Source: Microbacterium schleiferi
Lineage (GTDB): Bacteria; Actinomycetota; Actinomycetes; Actinomycetales; Microbacteriaceae
Length of the DNA stretch: 64,000 nt
Assembly: GCF_015565955.1 (NCBI RefSeq)
Contig: NZ_CP064760.1
Location: forward strand, 2,914,001-2,978,000
Reading direction: 5' to 3'
Shown: piece by piece, positions 8,573-18,381 of the stretch
Numbering within the stretch: the first letter of the stretch is position 1
How the letters are laid out: each line of letters opens with the position of its first letter
Position numbers and translations under genes: made by a program
Notes under the pieces: generated by a model
Databases searched by the model: none
Told to the model about the DNA's origin: nothing
Seen by the model: only the letters and a program-made list of their open reading frames with translations

Positions 8573-10854
8573 CTACTGCTGCGGGGCGTTGGCCATGGCG
8601 ATGAGGCCGTCGATCATCTCGGGGCTCACCTGGTCGCCAGCCATCATCGACATTCGACCGATGGGGAGGGACAGCATCATCTTGTCCATCGAGACGCCCT
8701 CGGGCATCACCGATTCGAGACCGTCCATGCCCGCCATCATCTGCTGAAGGGCGCCCTGGACCATCTCGCCGACAACCGGATGCGCGATCACCTCGGCAAG
8801 GGAGGACTCGCGGGTCAAGGGGATCGTCACCGGATCGCCCGCAACCTCGACGGTCGCGGAGCCCCGGATGTCACGGCTGGAGGCGCCGATCTCGACCGTG
8901 TAGGCACCACCCTCGACGACCCATCCGTCGACGCGGATGTCCCAGTAGGCGAGGTCGGCTCGGCGAACCGGAATCACGACCGTTCGTGATTCGCCAGCAG
9001 CCAGGGCAACGGACGCGAAGCCCGTGAGCTCGCGAACCGGCCGCTGCACCGTCGACTCGGGCAGCGACGTGTAGACCTGAACGACCTCCCGGCCGTCACG
9101 CTGCCCCGTGTTGGTCACCGTGACGACCACCTCGAGGTCGCCGCTGTCGGTGACGCGAGCCGCGGCATCCGCGTAGGCAAACGTCGTGTACGAGAGGCCG
9201 TGGCCGAACGGGTAGGCGACCTCGAGGCCCCGCGCGTCGTACCAGCGGTACCCGACGAACAGCCCCTCGCCGTAGCGGACGTGACCGAACTCACCCGGGA
9301 AGTCCAGATACGCGGGGGTGTCCGACAGTCGCACCGGGATCGTCTCGGTGAGCTTGGCTGATGGGTTGATGTCGCCGAAGAGCACGTCAGCGGTCGCGCC
9401 GCCGCCAGCCTGGCCGAGCAGCCAGCCCTCGAGGATGGCCGGAACATCGCCCGCGAAGGGCAGAGCGACAACCCCGCCGTTGGAAAGCACGACGACAACG
9501 TTCGGGTTCGCGGCGCGCACGGCTTCGAGCACCGCGAGCTGTTCCGCCGGCAGATGGATGTCGTCCCGGTCGTACCCCTCGGATTCCAGCCGAGCCGGGA
9601 GGCCGAGAAACAGCACCACGACCTCGGCAGCGGATGCCGCCACCACGGCCTCGTCGCGCAGCCGCGCCGACTCGCTCGGGTCGACGTCGGCAGCGAGCGA
9701 GAATCCGGGCGCGTAGGCGACCTCGCCGGTCGCGAGTGCACGGATCTCGTCGATCGCCGTGTCGAGCCGGGTCGGGTTGATCAGCGACGAGCCCGCCCCT
9801 GGTAGCGCGGCTTCTCGGCGAACGCACCGATGACGGCCAGCGAGGCATCCTTCGCGATCGGCAGGATGCCACCCTCGTTCTTCAGGAGCACGATCGAGCG
9901 GCCCGCCGCCTCGCGGGCAAGCGCGTGGTGGGCATCGACATCGAGCGGGCCCGCGACCGTGCCCGCGCCGGCCTGCGCCTTGCGGACCAGGTCGATGACG
10001 CGTCCCGCTGCGACATCCAGCGCCGACTCGTCGAGCTCACCGGCCTGCACCGCGGCGACAAGTTCGGCATCCGTGCGACCGTTCGAGGACGGCATCTCGA
10101 GGTCGAGCCCCGCGGGCAGACCCGTCACGCGCTCGTTGACCGCACCCCAATCCGAGACGACGAGCCCCTCGAAGCCCCACTGGTCGCGCAGCACGCGGGT
10201 GAGCAGCCACGGATCCTCCGAGGCATAGACACCGTTGATCCTGTTGTAGGAGCACATCACCGTCCAGGGCTGGGCATCCTCGACGACCCGCTGGAAGCTG
10301 CGGAGGTAGATCTCACGCAGCGGGCGGGGATCGATGTCGGAGCTCGCCCGCATCCGGTCGGTCTCTTGGTTGTTGGCCGCGAAGTGCTTGAGCGATGTGC
10401 CGACGCCCTACGATTGGACGCCCCTGACAAACGCCGCGCCGAGAGTTCCCGAGACGATCGGGTCCTCCGAGAAGTACTCGAAATTGCGCCCGCAGAGGGG
10501 GGACCGCTTGATGTTGACGCCCGGTCCGAGAACCACGGCAACGTTCTCGATCGATGCTTCGGCACCGAGAGCCTGCCCGACCCGTTCGAACAGGTCGACA
10601 TCCCACGACGAGCCGAGCCCCACCGCCGGCGGGAAGCAGGTCGCGGGAACAGAGGAGCCGACGCCGAGGTGATCGCCTGATCCGGCCTGCTTGCGCAGAC
10701 CGTGGGGGCCGTCGGTGACCATGATCGAGGGGATGCCGGCGCGCTCGATCGGTTTGGTGTGCCAGAAGTTCAGGCCGCTGGTCAGCGACGCCTTCTCTTC
10801 GAGGGTCAGGTCGGCGACTGTCGCATCGACTCCGCCGCGGTTGTTGTCAGTCAT
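8573..10854 (-). pseudogene. beta-glucosidase-like GH3 enzyme, interrupted by a nonsense codon and a frameshift
   Basis: Restored, this is a 760-aa GH3 enzyme. It has an N-terminal TIM barrel ([28 protein letters not shown]; nucleophile Asp in VVSDWGAVN), an alpha/beta sandwich (SIVLLKNEGGILPI) and a C-terminal fibronectin-III domain, plus a Met-rich tail of about 65 residues. Two lesions: an in-frame TAG (forward 10408-10410) where the family reads GVQSQGVGTSLKHF, and a missing G in the G4 run at 9796-9799, after PRYQG, where the frame should continue AGSSLINPTRLD. Everything else is intact, so the changes are recent or artefactual. The start at 10854 has AAAGGAA upstream. It follows the MFS gene on the same strand, which may import its disaccharide substrate. 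Confidence 0.85.
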
Positions 10855-10914
10855 GGGTTTCCTTTCGCGGGGATGAACCGTGCCCGGGCAGGGCGCGCCT
10901 GCCTAGGCACGAAG

Positions 10915-12244
10915 CTAGTTGACGGAACGGATCGGCCACACCGCGAGCGCGCCGAGGATGCCCAGCACGATCGCAACCGGGAACAATCCCTGGTACCCGA
11001 CGGTCAGCACGATCGCACCGGCAATGGCTGGTGCAAGCGTCTGTGGGAGCGTCGCGGCGATGTTCACGACGCCGAGGTCTTTCGCGAAGGACTTCGCCGA
11101 GGGAAGCACTTGGCTGATGAGCGCTGTGTCAACGGCCTGGAACATGCCGAAGCCCAGGCCGGCGATGAAGGTCATGATGAACCACGCCATGAGGTCGTGC
11201 CAGAGCCACGGCAGAAGGAAGGCAAGACTCACGACCGCGGCCGAGGCGAAGACGAAGGGTTTGCGGCGCGCGATCCGGTCGGACAGAGGTCCCGCCACCA
11301 GGGTCGAGATCAGGATGCCGGCGAAGCTCAAGAGCCCGAGAACCGGGATGATCGTTTCTGGTGACTCGACGCCGAAATAGTCGGTCAAGAGGTAGAGCTG
11401 GTATCCGGTGACCGCGAAGTAGCCGGTGTAAAGCAGGAGGCGACCTGTGAAGGCCCAGAAGAAGTCGGGGTGTTCCGCCGGGTTCACCCAGTACGTGCGG
11501 AGGAAGTCGCCGAGCTTGAAGGGTTCGGGCTGGATGTCGCGGCTGGAGTAGTCGGGGTTGAACAGTACGAACAGGCTCAGCATCACCAGAGCGAGCACGG
11601 CGAACACGAGGTAACCGACGGTGACGCTGTTGTAGAAGAGCGAGCCCAGAGTGAAGCCGCCGAGGGCGCCGACCATGAGTCCGATCCCCGTCAGCGCAGC
11701 AAACGTACCGCGCCGGGCGACGGGTACGCGGTCTGGCATCACCGCCGACAGCGGACCCTGTGCAAAGTTGAAACTGATCTGCACGAGCGTCCACGCGATG
11801 ACGACGCCGATGAACGTGTTCGCGAACGCCAGTCCCGCGAGCGCGAGGGAACCGGCGAGCGCGCCGATCATCATCCATGGCGCGCGACGACCGAATCGGG
11901 TGCGGGTACGGTCCGAGATCTGACCGGCGATCGGCTGGGCGATCATCGCCGCGAAGGCGCCGACCGTGGTGGCAATCGCGAGGTTTGCGACCTTGTCGGC
12001 TTCACCGAACAGGACCGTGATCTGCTGCGGCAGCAGGATGCCGGGGATCGCACCCCACAGCATGAAGATCCCGAGGTTGGCCGGGATGATCCACCACATC
12101 AGCCGGCGCAGTCCCTTGATGGGGGGGCGGCGGGTCGTCGGTCCCGGATGCCGAGGCCACAAACGTGTTCTTGGTCATGGGCGCGGACGCCGCGACGATC
12201 GCGGGATCGGCGGGGCTCGGTGGCACTTCAGACGGCGTTGTCAT
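10915..12244 (-). CDS. MFS sugar permease, N-terminus split by a C7-tract frameshift
   Basis: A 12-helix major facilitator protein; the main open frame (10915-12162) holds all membrane segments and the loop motif GQISDRTRTRFGRRAPW. The natural start appears to be ATG 12244 (MTTPSEVPPSPAD), which has AAGGA 8 nt upstream. It lies in another frame and meets the main frame at seven consecutive C (forward G7, 12121-12127), where one base too many, or two too few, breaks PPP-IKGLRRLMWW. A shorter protein could start at 12162. It lies just upstream of the GH3 gene on the same strand, consistent with import of beta-glucosides (inference). Confidence 0.75.
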
Positions 12245-12317
12245 GGCAGGCATCCTTCGGAGGAACAGGAGGATCGACGGCGGACCTGCGAAAACCATAC
12301 GGTACTAGGTTTTGAAT

Positions 12318-12330
12318 AACAAGCATTGTT
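12318..12330. promoter_or_regulatory. candidate TetR operator
   Basis: AACAA-GCA-TTGTT is a perfect 5-bp inverted repeat with a 3-nt spacer in the 101 bp between the divergent MFS and TetR genes. Its position suggests that the TetR protein controls itself and possibly the permease. Confidence 0.4.
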
Positions 12331-12345
12331 CGGCACACTCGTCTC

Positions 12346-12975
12346 ATGGCACGACGAGGCTCATACGCAAAAGGCGTCGCCAAGCGCGAAGAGATTCTCG
12401 AGCGTGCGCTAGAGGTCATTGCCACCGAAGGCTACGACGGCGCGAGCGTCAAGCGGATCGCCGAGGCCGTCGGCCTGAGCCAGGCCGGCCTCCTGCACTA
12501 CTTCGATAGCAAAGAGGAACTGTTCACCGAGGTGCTGCGCAAGCGCGATGAGCACGACCGCGCTCACTTCGGGCTCCTGCGAGAAGAGACCGACCCGGGC
12601 CCGGTCCATGCACGGGCGAGTTTCGTGCGCGTCGTCCGCCACAACGCCGATGTGCCGGGCCTCGTCGAGCTCTTCTCACGGCTGGCGGTCGAAGCCGCCC
12701 ATCCGGACCATCCAGCTCACGAGTACTTCCTGGAACGCGGTGAGAACTTCCGCACACTGATCGAGCGGAATCTTGCCGGCCAGGATGACGCAGCTCCAGT
12801 CTTGCCGCCCGAGGTTCTCACGCGCGTGCTTCAGGCAGTCTCGGACGGGCTCCAATTGCAGTGGCTCTTGGACCCTACCGTCGACATGGCCGCGACACTG
12901 GATCACCTCATGGCCGTCCTTATCCCCGCCTCCGAATCAGCACCCGACCAGGCGCAGCGCGAGGGCGCGGTATGA
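12346..12975 (+). CDS. TetR-family transcriptional regulator
   Basis: 209 aa. The TetR helix-turn-helix is at about residues 11-58 (ILERALEVIATEGYDGASVKRIA..GLSQAGLLHYFDSKEELF), followed by a ligand-binding domain with no recognisable effector. Its stop overlaps the ATG of the carboxylesterase gene (ATGA), so the two are co-translated. It is divergent from the MFS/GH3 pair, with a small palindrome between. The ligand is unknown; by context it may be a glycoside or an ester. No clear Shine-Dalgarno precedes the ATG. Confidence 0.85.
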   Translation: MARRGSYAKGVAKREEILERALEVIATEGYDGASVKRIAEAVGLSQAGLLHYFDSKEELFTEVLRKRDEHDRAHFGLLREETDPGPVHARASFVRVVRHNADVPGLVELFSRLAVEAAHPDHPAHEYFLERGENFRTLIERNLAGQDDAAPVLPPEVLTRVLQAVSDGLQLQWLLDPTVDMAATLDHLMAVLIPASESAPDQAQREGAV

Positions 12976-14462
12976 GCGACTCTGCGCGCCAGGGTGACGC
13001 CCCGATCGTCGCGACGAGCAGCGGTACGGTCCGGGGCCTGTGGCGGGGAACAGATGCGGATCGCTCTGCCGCGTTCCTCGGCATCCCGTTCGCCCAGCCG
13101 CCCGTCGGTGGCCTGAGGTTCGCGGCGCCGGTTCCCGTCGAACCGTGGACCGGCATCCGCGAGGCGACGACGTTCGGGGCGACGCCGCAGCGCGGACCGG
13201 TCGCCGAGGTCACCCTCATTCCCGAGCCGTCGGTGCCCGGCGAGGCGACCCTGAACGTCAACGTGTTCACGCCGCGTCCCGGCGACAGCGCTGCACGTCT
13301 TCCCGTGCTGGTCTACATCCACGGGGGCGGGTACGTCTCGGGGTCGCCCGCGAGCCCGTGGTACGACGGTGAGTCCTTCGCACGCGACGGACTCGTGACG
13401 GTCACCGTCTCGTACCGGCTCGGCTTTGACGGATTCGGTCTCATCGATGGCGCCCCGAGCAACCGTGGCGTGCGCGACTGGCTCGCCGCGCTCGACTGGG
13501 TACAGCGCGAGATCACCGCCTTCGGCGGCAACCCGGATGCCGTCACCATCGCCGGGCAGTCGGCTGGCGGCGGGGCGGTGCTCACCCTTCTGGGGATGCC
13601 GGCGGCACAGCATCTCTTCCACCGGGTGTGGGCGCTCTCCCCCGCGCTGGGCGACGTTTCACGCGAACGCGCTTGGAGCGTCGCGACACAGCTCGCGGAC
13701 CTCGCCGGGGTTCCGGCCACACGTGACGGATTCGCCACGGTCGATCCGGATGTGCTGATCGGGCTGCAGCAGAAGGTCAGCGAGCGGGGCGGATCGCGCC
13801 TGTCCGGCATCCGGACCCTGCTCGACGACGGCCTGCCCTGGGGGCCGATGATCGACGGCGACCTGCTGCCGACCGCGACGCCCGAGTCGATCGCGGCGGG
13901 AATCGGGGCCGACAAGCCCCTCGTCGTCGGGGCGACCGACGACGAGTTCACGATGATCACCGATGATGCGCGCGCCAGGTTCCGGTTCGTGCCCGCCGCC
14001 CTCGCCCTCGCCATCCTCGGCGTGGATCGGCCGACGCGGCGGGCCTATCTTGCCGACAACGCGCAGCAGCACCGGCTCGGCACTGCCGCTCTGCTCGGCC
14101 GCTATGTGTCTGACAAGGTCTTCCGCAGCGGCGTCGCGCAGGTGGCGGCAGCGCGCGGTACAGCACCGACGTGGGTGTACCGCTTCTCGTGGGCATCGAC
14201 ACGGATCGGCTGGGCCTGCCATTGCGTCGATGTGCCGTTCTGGTTCGACGTTCTCGACCGGGATCGGGTCGACGCGCTCACCGGCGAGAATCCTCCCCCG
14301 TCGTTGGCGGATGCTGTCCACGGCGCCGCGTCAGCGTTCGTTCGCGACGGCGCTCCCGGATGGGCGCCATGGTCGGATGAGCCGGGACGCACGCGCGTCT
14401 TCGACGACACGGGGCCAGGGGACGTCGCGGACGGTTACCGCAGCCTCCGGTCGCTGCTCTGA
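12972..14462 (+). CDS. type-B carboxylesterase (alpha/beta hydrolase)
   Basis: 496 aa, usual length for bacterial type-B esterases such as p-nitrobenzyl esterase. Family motifs: FLGIPFAQPPVGGLRF near the N-terminus, the oxyanion-hole HGGGYVSGS, and the nucleophile S197 in AGQSAGGG. It hydrolyses carboxylic esters; the physiological substrate cannot be told. There is no signal peptide. It starts inside the TetR stop codon. A short GC-rich hairpin (about 14475-14492) separates it from the convergent LLM gene and may terminate both. Confidence 0.85.
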   Translation: MSDSARQGDAPIVATSSGTVRGLWRGTDADRSAAFLGIPFAQPPVGGLRFAAPVPVEPWTGIREATTFGATPQRGPVAEVTLIPEPSVPGEATLNVNVFTPRPGDSAARLPVLVYIHGGGYVSGSPASPWYDGESFARDGLVTVTVSYRLGFDGFGLIDGAPSNRGVRDWLAALDWVQREITAFGGNPDAVTIAGQSAGGGAVLTLLGMPAAQHLFHRVWALSPALGDVSRERAWSVATQLADLAGVPATRDGFATVDPDVLIGLQQKVSERGGSRLSGIRTLLDDGLPWGPMIDGDLLPTATPESIAAGIGADKPLVVGATDDEFTMITDDARARFRFVPAALALAILGVDRPTRRAYLADNAQQHRLGTAALLGRYVSDKVFRSGVAQVAAARGTAPTWVYRFSWASTRIGWACHCVDVPFWFDVLDRDRVDALTGENPPPSLADAVHGAASAFVRDGAPGWAPWSDEPGRTRVFDDTGPGDVADGYRSLRSLL

Positions 14463-14498
14463 CCTCGTTGTTGCGTCGCCCCCTGCGGGCGGCGGGGC

Positions 14499-15484
14499 TT
14501 AGGCGAGCGCCGGAATGACCTCGCGCTCGAACAACTCGATCCCGGAGCTGTCGTATGCCGCTTCGGGAAAGTAGTGGATGGCATAACCGAGTCCGTGGTC
14601 GACCCGCTCCGTCAGACGCTCGACGATCTGCTCGGGCGTTCCGAAGCCCAGCGACCCCCGGTAGTCGGCCTCGATCGCGGCGAGACGCTCGTCGCCGACG
14701 ATCGGGGCCAGACGATCGAGGACGAGACGCAGACGCTCGTCGGCCTCGGCTTCGGTCGCGCCGACGATGGTGTTGACGTTCGAGGACTGGGTGATCTCGC
14801 CGGGGTCACGACCGAGCGCGGCGCAGTGCTCGTGCAACACCGAGCGCTTGTGGTCGAATTCCTCGATGCTGCCCGCGAAGTTCGTGTACGACGCGTACTT
14901 TGCGGCAACCTTCAGCGTGACTTTCTCGCCGCCTCCGGCGATCCAGAACGGGATGCCCTCGTCCTGCAGGGGTTGCGGATGCACGAGGGCACCGTCGACC
15001 TGGTAGTACTTTCCGTCAAGCGTCGCCTGGCCTGTGGTCCAGGCCTGGTGCATGATGTCGACGCCCTCGCGCAGCATCGCGAGGCGGTCACGCACCTCGG
15101 GGAATCCGTAGCCGTACGCGCGCCACTCGTGCTCATACCAGCCGCCGCCGATCCCCATCTCGGCACGGCCCCGGAGATGAGATCGACGGTCGCGGCAACC
15201 TTGGCGAGGTACGCGGGGTTCCGGTAGCCCATGCAGGTGCACATCTGCCCGAGCCGGATGCGGCTGGTCGAGGCGGCAAAGGCCGCCATGAGTGTCCACG
15301 CTTCGTGCGTCGCCTCGTCGGTGGGCACCGGCACCGTGTGAAAGTGGTCGTACACCCACAGCGACTCCCACGGGCCGGTGTCCGCACGCTGCGCCAGACC
15401 GTTCATCGCTTCCCACTGCTGCGCGGGGTCGATGCCCACGAGGTCGAGCCGCCAGCCTTGGGGGATGAAGATTCCGAATCGCAT
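14499..15484 (-). pseudogene. LLM-class F420-dependent oxidoreductase, single-base frameshift
   Basis: Restored, a 328-aa luciferase-like TIM-barrel enzyme (MRFGIFIPQGW.., SLWVYDHFHTVP, AEMGIGGGWYEHEW) expected to use F420 or FMN. The frame breaks at a G4 run (forward C4, 15169-15172): the sequence reads DLISG-AVPRW where DLISG-GRAEMGIGGGW is needed, one G short. All 3' sequence is intact in the second frame. I regard it as a functional gene with a base-call error. cofE (46115) elsewhere in the window shows that the cell makes F420. The gene is 34 bp downstream of the methyltransferase stop codon's antisense position but transcribed away from it, so the link between them is unclear. Confidence 0.8.
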
Positions 15485-15518
15485 AGCGCCAGCCTAGGGT
15501 CGCGCCTGCGGAGCAGGG

Positions 15519-16364
15519 TCAGTTTTCGACGATGGCTGCGTTCGGCATCCGGGTGCGCATGACCGCGATGGCCTCCGGGTTGCTGTCGATGAGAACCGCG
15601 TCCCGCCCGAGCGCCTGGGCAACGGCGCCCGTCGTGCCCGACCCGGCGAACGGGTCGAGCACCGCGCCACCCACGCGCGAGGATGCCTGCACGATCCGCC
15701 GCAGGACACCCTCGGGCTTCTGCGTCGGATACCCCGTCTTCTCCCGTCCGGTGGTCGGGACGATCGTGTGCCACCACACGTCAGTCGGGAGCTTGCCTCG
15801 GGCCGCCTTCTCGGGAGTGACCAGCCCCGGTGCCATGTAGGGCTCGCGATCGACGGCATCCGAATCGAACCAGTAGCGTGCCGGGTCCTTCACGTAGACC
15901 AGGATCGTGTCGTGTTTGGTGGGCCAGCGCTTGCGGGTCTTTGCACCGTAGTCGTACGACCAGATGAGCTCGTTGAGAAAGTGGTCGCGGCCGAATGCGG
16001 CATCCAGCAGCACCTTCGCGTAGTGCGCTTCGCGGTAGTCCAGGTGAAGATACAGCGTGCCGTCTGCCGCGAGCAGCCGCCAGGCCTCGAGGAGGCGCGG
16101 CTCGAGGAAGCCCCAGTAGTCGTCGAACCGGTCGTCGTAGACTCGCAGGTCTCCCCGGAGACGCTCGTAGTCGCGGCCGTGGAAGCCGCGCCGGGTGACC
16201 GATCCCGGCAGGGGAATCTCCCCGGGCGCGCCCGCCGACTCGACGGCCCGCTCACGCACGCGGCCGGTGTTGAACGGCGGGTCGAGGTAGATCAGGCCGA
16301 ACGACGCATCCGGCAGCCCGCGCATCACCGACAGGTTGTCGCCGTGATGGATGGTGACGGTCAC
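15519..16364 (-). CDS. orphan beta-class amino-DNA methyltransferase
   Basis: 281 aa. Motif IV, LDPPFNTG, is near the N-terminus and motif I, DPFAGSGTTG, near the C-terminus. That order defines the beta class of N6-adenine or N4-cytosine methyltransferases. The central region (from about residue 60 to 190) would hold target recognition; the recognition sequence cannot be read from here. No restriction endonuclease is next to it, so it is either an orphan or regulatory enzyme. It starts with a GTG that overlaps the lipoate-ligase stop by 4 bp, an odd but probably stable pairing. Confidence 0.85.
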   Translation of the reverse strand: MTVTIHHGDNLSVMRGLPDASFGLIYLDPPFNTGRVRERAVESAGAPGEIPLPGSVTRRGFHGRDYERLRGDLRVYDDRFDDYWGFLEPRLLEAWRLLAADGTLYLHLDYREAHYAKVLLDAAFGRDHFLNELIWSYDYGAKTRKRWPTKHDTILVYVKDPARYWFDSDAVDREPYMAPGLVTPEKAARGKLPTDVWWHTIVPTTGREKTGYPTQKPEGVLRRIVQASSRVGGAVLDPFAGSGTTGAVAQALGRDAVLIDSNPEAIAVMRTRMPNAAIVEN

Positions 16365-17410
16365 GGCACCCGGTGCAGCCACGCGTCGGTGGCGAACTTC
16401 GATGCGACAAGCGCCTCGGCTTCGGCGTATTCCTCGTCGGTGATGTGTCCGGGCTCCGCCCCGTACCGAGACGCGAACGTGTCGGCGAACGCCTGGATGA
16501 TGCTCTCGCGCGGCAGGCCCGTCTGGCGGCGCAGGGGGTCGACGCGCTTGGCAGCCGAGACCGTTCCCTTGTCGCTGAGTTTCTCGCGCCCGATCCGCAG
16601 CACGTCGGTGAGAACCTCGCCGTCCATGTCGTAGCTGAGCGTCGCGTGGTGCAGCACACCGCCGTTGGCGAGGCGCTTCTGCGCCGCCCCGCCGATCTTG
16701 CCCTCCGGGCTCGCGATGTCGTTGAGTGGCTGGTAGGTCGCGTCGATACCGAGGGAGCGCAGGGCCTCCAACACCCAGTCGTCGAGGAAGGCGTAGGAAT
16801 CCGCGAACGTCATGCCTGCCACGAGCGAGGCCGGCACCGACAGCGAGTAGGTGATGATCGCATCGGCTCCCATGAGCATCGCCCCGCCGCCCGAGATGCG
16901 CCGCACGATGTCGTAGCCGTGGCGGCGAGCGCCCTCCGGGTCGACCTCGTTGCGGAACGACTGGAACGACCCGATCACGACTGCCGACTCGTTCCATTCC
17001 CACAGTCGCAGGGTCGGCATCCGGCGCCCGTCCCCCACGCGAGTCGTGAGCACCTCATCGAGCGCGAGATTCATCCGTGGCGACACCGGGCGATCGTGCA
17101 CGACCTGCCATGAGAAGTCCTTCCACCCGGATGCCGTCACCAGCGCCCGCCGCACCACCGTCCCCACGGCCTCGGGCGTGAATCCCAGCAGCTGGGCTCC
17201 CTCGGGGAGGGCGGCGCGCACGGCGGCGGCGATCGTGGCGACATCGGCTTCGGCGGGGAGGCCCGTCACCGCCGCATCGATCGCGACGAGGGCATCGTCG
17301 GGCTCGAGGAAGAAATCTCCCGCGAGCCGCACGTTCGCCAAGCGCCCCGCTTCGACATCGAGATCGACAACGACGAGCTTGCCGCCCGGGACCTTGTACT
17401 CAGCGTGCAT
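16361..17410 (-). CDS. lplA: lipoate--protein ligase family protein
   Basis: 349 aa. A small LplA accessory-type domain lies at the N-terminus (about residues 1-90) and the BPL/LplA catalytic domain follows, with the family motifs RRISGGGAM and GKIGGAAQKR, the lysine of which is catalytic in relatives. It attaches lipoate or octanoate to the lipoyl domains of 2-oxoacid dehydrogenases or GcvH. The domain order is reversed compared with E. coli LplA, where the accessory domain is C-terminal. Its stop overlaps the GTG of the methyltransferase. No strong Shine-Dalgarno is seen before the ATG at 17410. Confidence 0.85.
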   Translation of the reverse strand: MHAEYKVPGGKLVVVDLDVEAGRLANVRLAGDFFLEPDDALVAIDAAVTGLPAEADVATIAAAVRAALPEGAQLLGFTPEAVGTVVRRALVTASGWKDFSWQVVHDRPVSPRMNLALDEVLTTRVGDGRRMPTLRLWEWNESAVVIGSFQSFRNEVDPEGARRHGYDIVRRISGGGAMLMGADAIITYSLSVPASLVAGMTFADSYAFLDDWVLEALRSLGIDATYQPLNDIASPEGKIGGAAQKRLANGGVLHHATLSYDMDGEVLTDVLRIGREKLSDKGTVSAAKRVDPLRRQTGLPRESIIQAFADTFASRYGAEPGHITDEEYAEAEALVASKFATDAWLHRVP

Positions 17411-17453
17411 GGGACCAGCCTAGGAGGGCGGCGCACACGGCAGGCGCGCTCCG

Positions 17454-18302
17454 TCAGTCCCGCGCGGGGAAGCGGGCATCCAGCCAGGCGAGCAGGTCGG
17501 CGCGCACTTCAGCTTGCTGGACCTCGTTGAAGATCTCGTGCCGCGCACCGGGGTAGACCAGGGTCGTGACGTCGGTGAAGCCCGAGCGCGTCCGGTACGC
17601 GTCCGCGAGCCGGTGATTGCTGCGCGGGCCACCGACGGTGTCCTCACGCCCGACCATGATGAGGGTCGGGACATCGTTCTCGAGCTGACGACCCGGCTTG
17701 CCGATCAGGCGCAGCGTGTCGAGGTGGCCGAACAGTTTCGCGAGTGGGGTCGTGGTCGTCAACGGGTCGGCAACAAATTCGTCGGCAACTGCCGGGTCGG
17801 TCGAGAGCCACTCCATGCCGGTGGCCTCGGGGCCCTGCCACGGCGCGTTCAGATCCCCAGAATTCAGTGAACCCGGCCACCGCAACGCCGAGCCGCTCAG
17901 GATGAGGCCGTCGATCTCCTCCGCATGGCGGTTCACGAGGATCTGCGCGAGGAAGGATCCCCACGAGTGACCGAGCAGCAGGAAGGGGAGGTCCGGATGC
18001 TCCGCCCTGGCCATCTCGCTCAGCTGCCAGACCGCGTCGATCGTCGCGCGCAAACCACCGGGGCCGAGCCGCCCGAGGTGCTCGCTGCTCCCGTGCTGGC
18101 GCATGCCCGTACGGCCGTGACCGCGATGGTCATCGGCGTAGACGATGAACCCGGCATCCGCCAGCGCGCTGATCAGCGCGCCATAGCGTCCGGCGTGCTC
18201 ACCCACCCCGTGCAACAGATGGATGACGCCGCGGGGAGTGGTCACGGGGGTGACGAGGTCGTAGACGATCTCGACACCGTGCACGTCGGTGTACTCGGGC
18301 AT
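17454..18302 (-). CDS. alpha/beta hydrolase, monoacylglycerol-lipase-like
   Basis: 282 aa. Motifs: HLLHGVGEHAGRY (oxyanion hole), DDHRGHGRTGMRQHG, nucleophile S113 in LGHSWGS, and a C-terminal ARHEIFNEV with the probable catalytic His. This pattern is that of the MGL/lysophospholipase branch (Hydrolase_4). It has no signal peptide, so it is cytoplasmic. The start at 18302 lacks a clear ribosome-binding site. It is divergent from the DHA2 transporter, with 79 bp between. Confidence 0.85.
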   Translation of the reverse strand: MPEYTDVHGVEIVYDLVTPVTTPRGVIHLLHGVGEHAGRYGALISALADAGFIVYADDHRGHGRTGMRQHGSSEHLGRLGPGGLRATIDAVWQLSEMARAEHPDLPFLLLGHSWGSFLAQILVNRHAEEIDGLILSGSALRWPGSLNSGDLNAPWQGPEATGMEWLSTDPAVADEFVADPLTTTTPLAKLFGHLDTLRLIGKPGRQLENDVPTLIMVGREDTVGGPRSNHRLADAYRTRSGFTDVTTLVYPGARHEIFNEVQQAEVRADLLAWLDARFPARD

Positions 18303-18361
18303 GCCGGAAGCTTAGCGAGCCGAACGCAGGCTGATGCGAGATGCCTCTTGCGGCGAGAATT

Positions 18362-18376
18362 TAGCTAGATAAGCTA
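18362..18376. promoter_or_regulatory. inverted repeat at the DHA2 transporter promoter
   Basis: TAGCT-AGATA-AGCTA ends 5 bp before the ATG at 18382. A weak promoter TTGCGG (18348)-16-TAAGCT (18370) would start the transcript at or near that ATG, and no Shine-Dalgarno exists, so a leaderless mRNA with an overlapping operator is plausible. No regulator gene adjoins it. Confidence 0.35.
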
Positions 18377-18381
18377 GCGAT

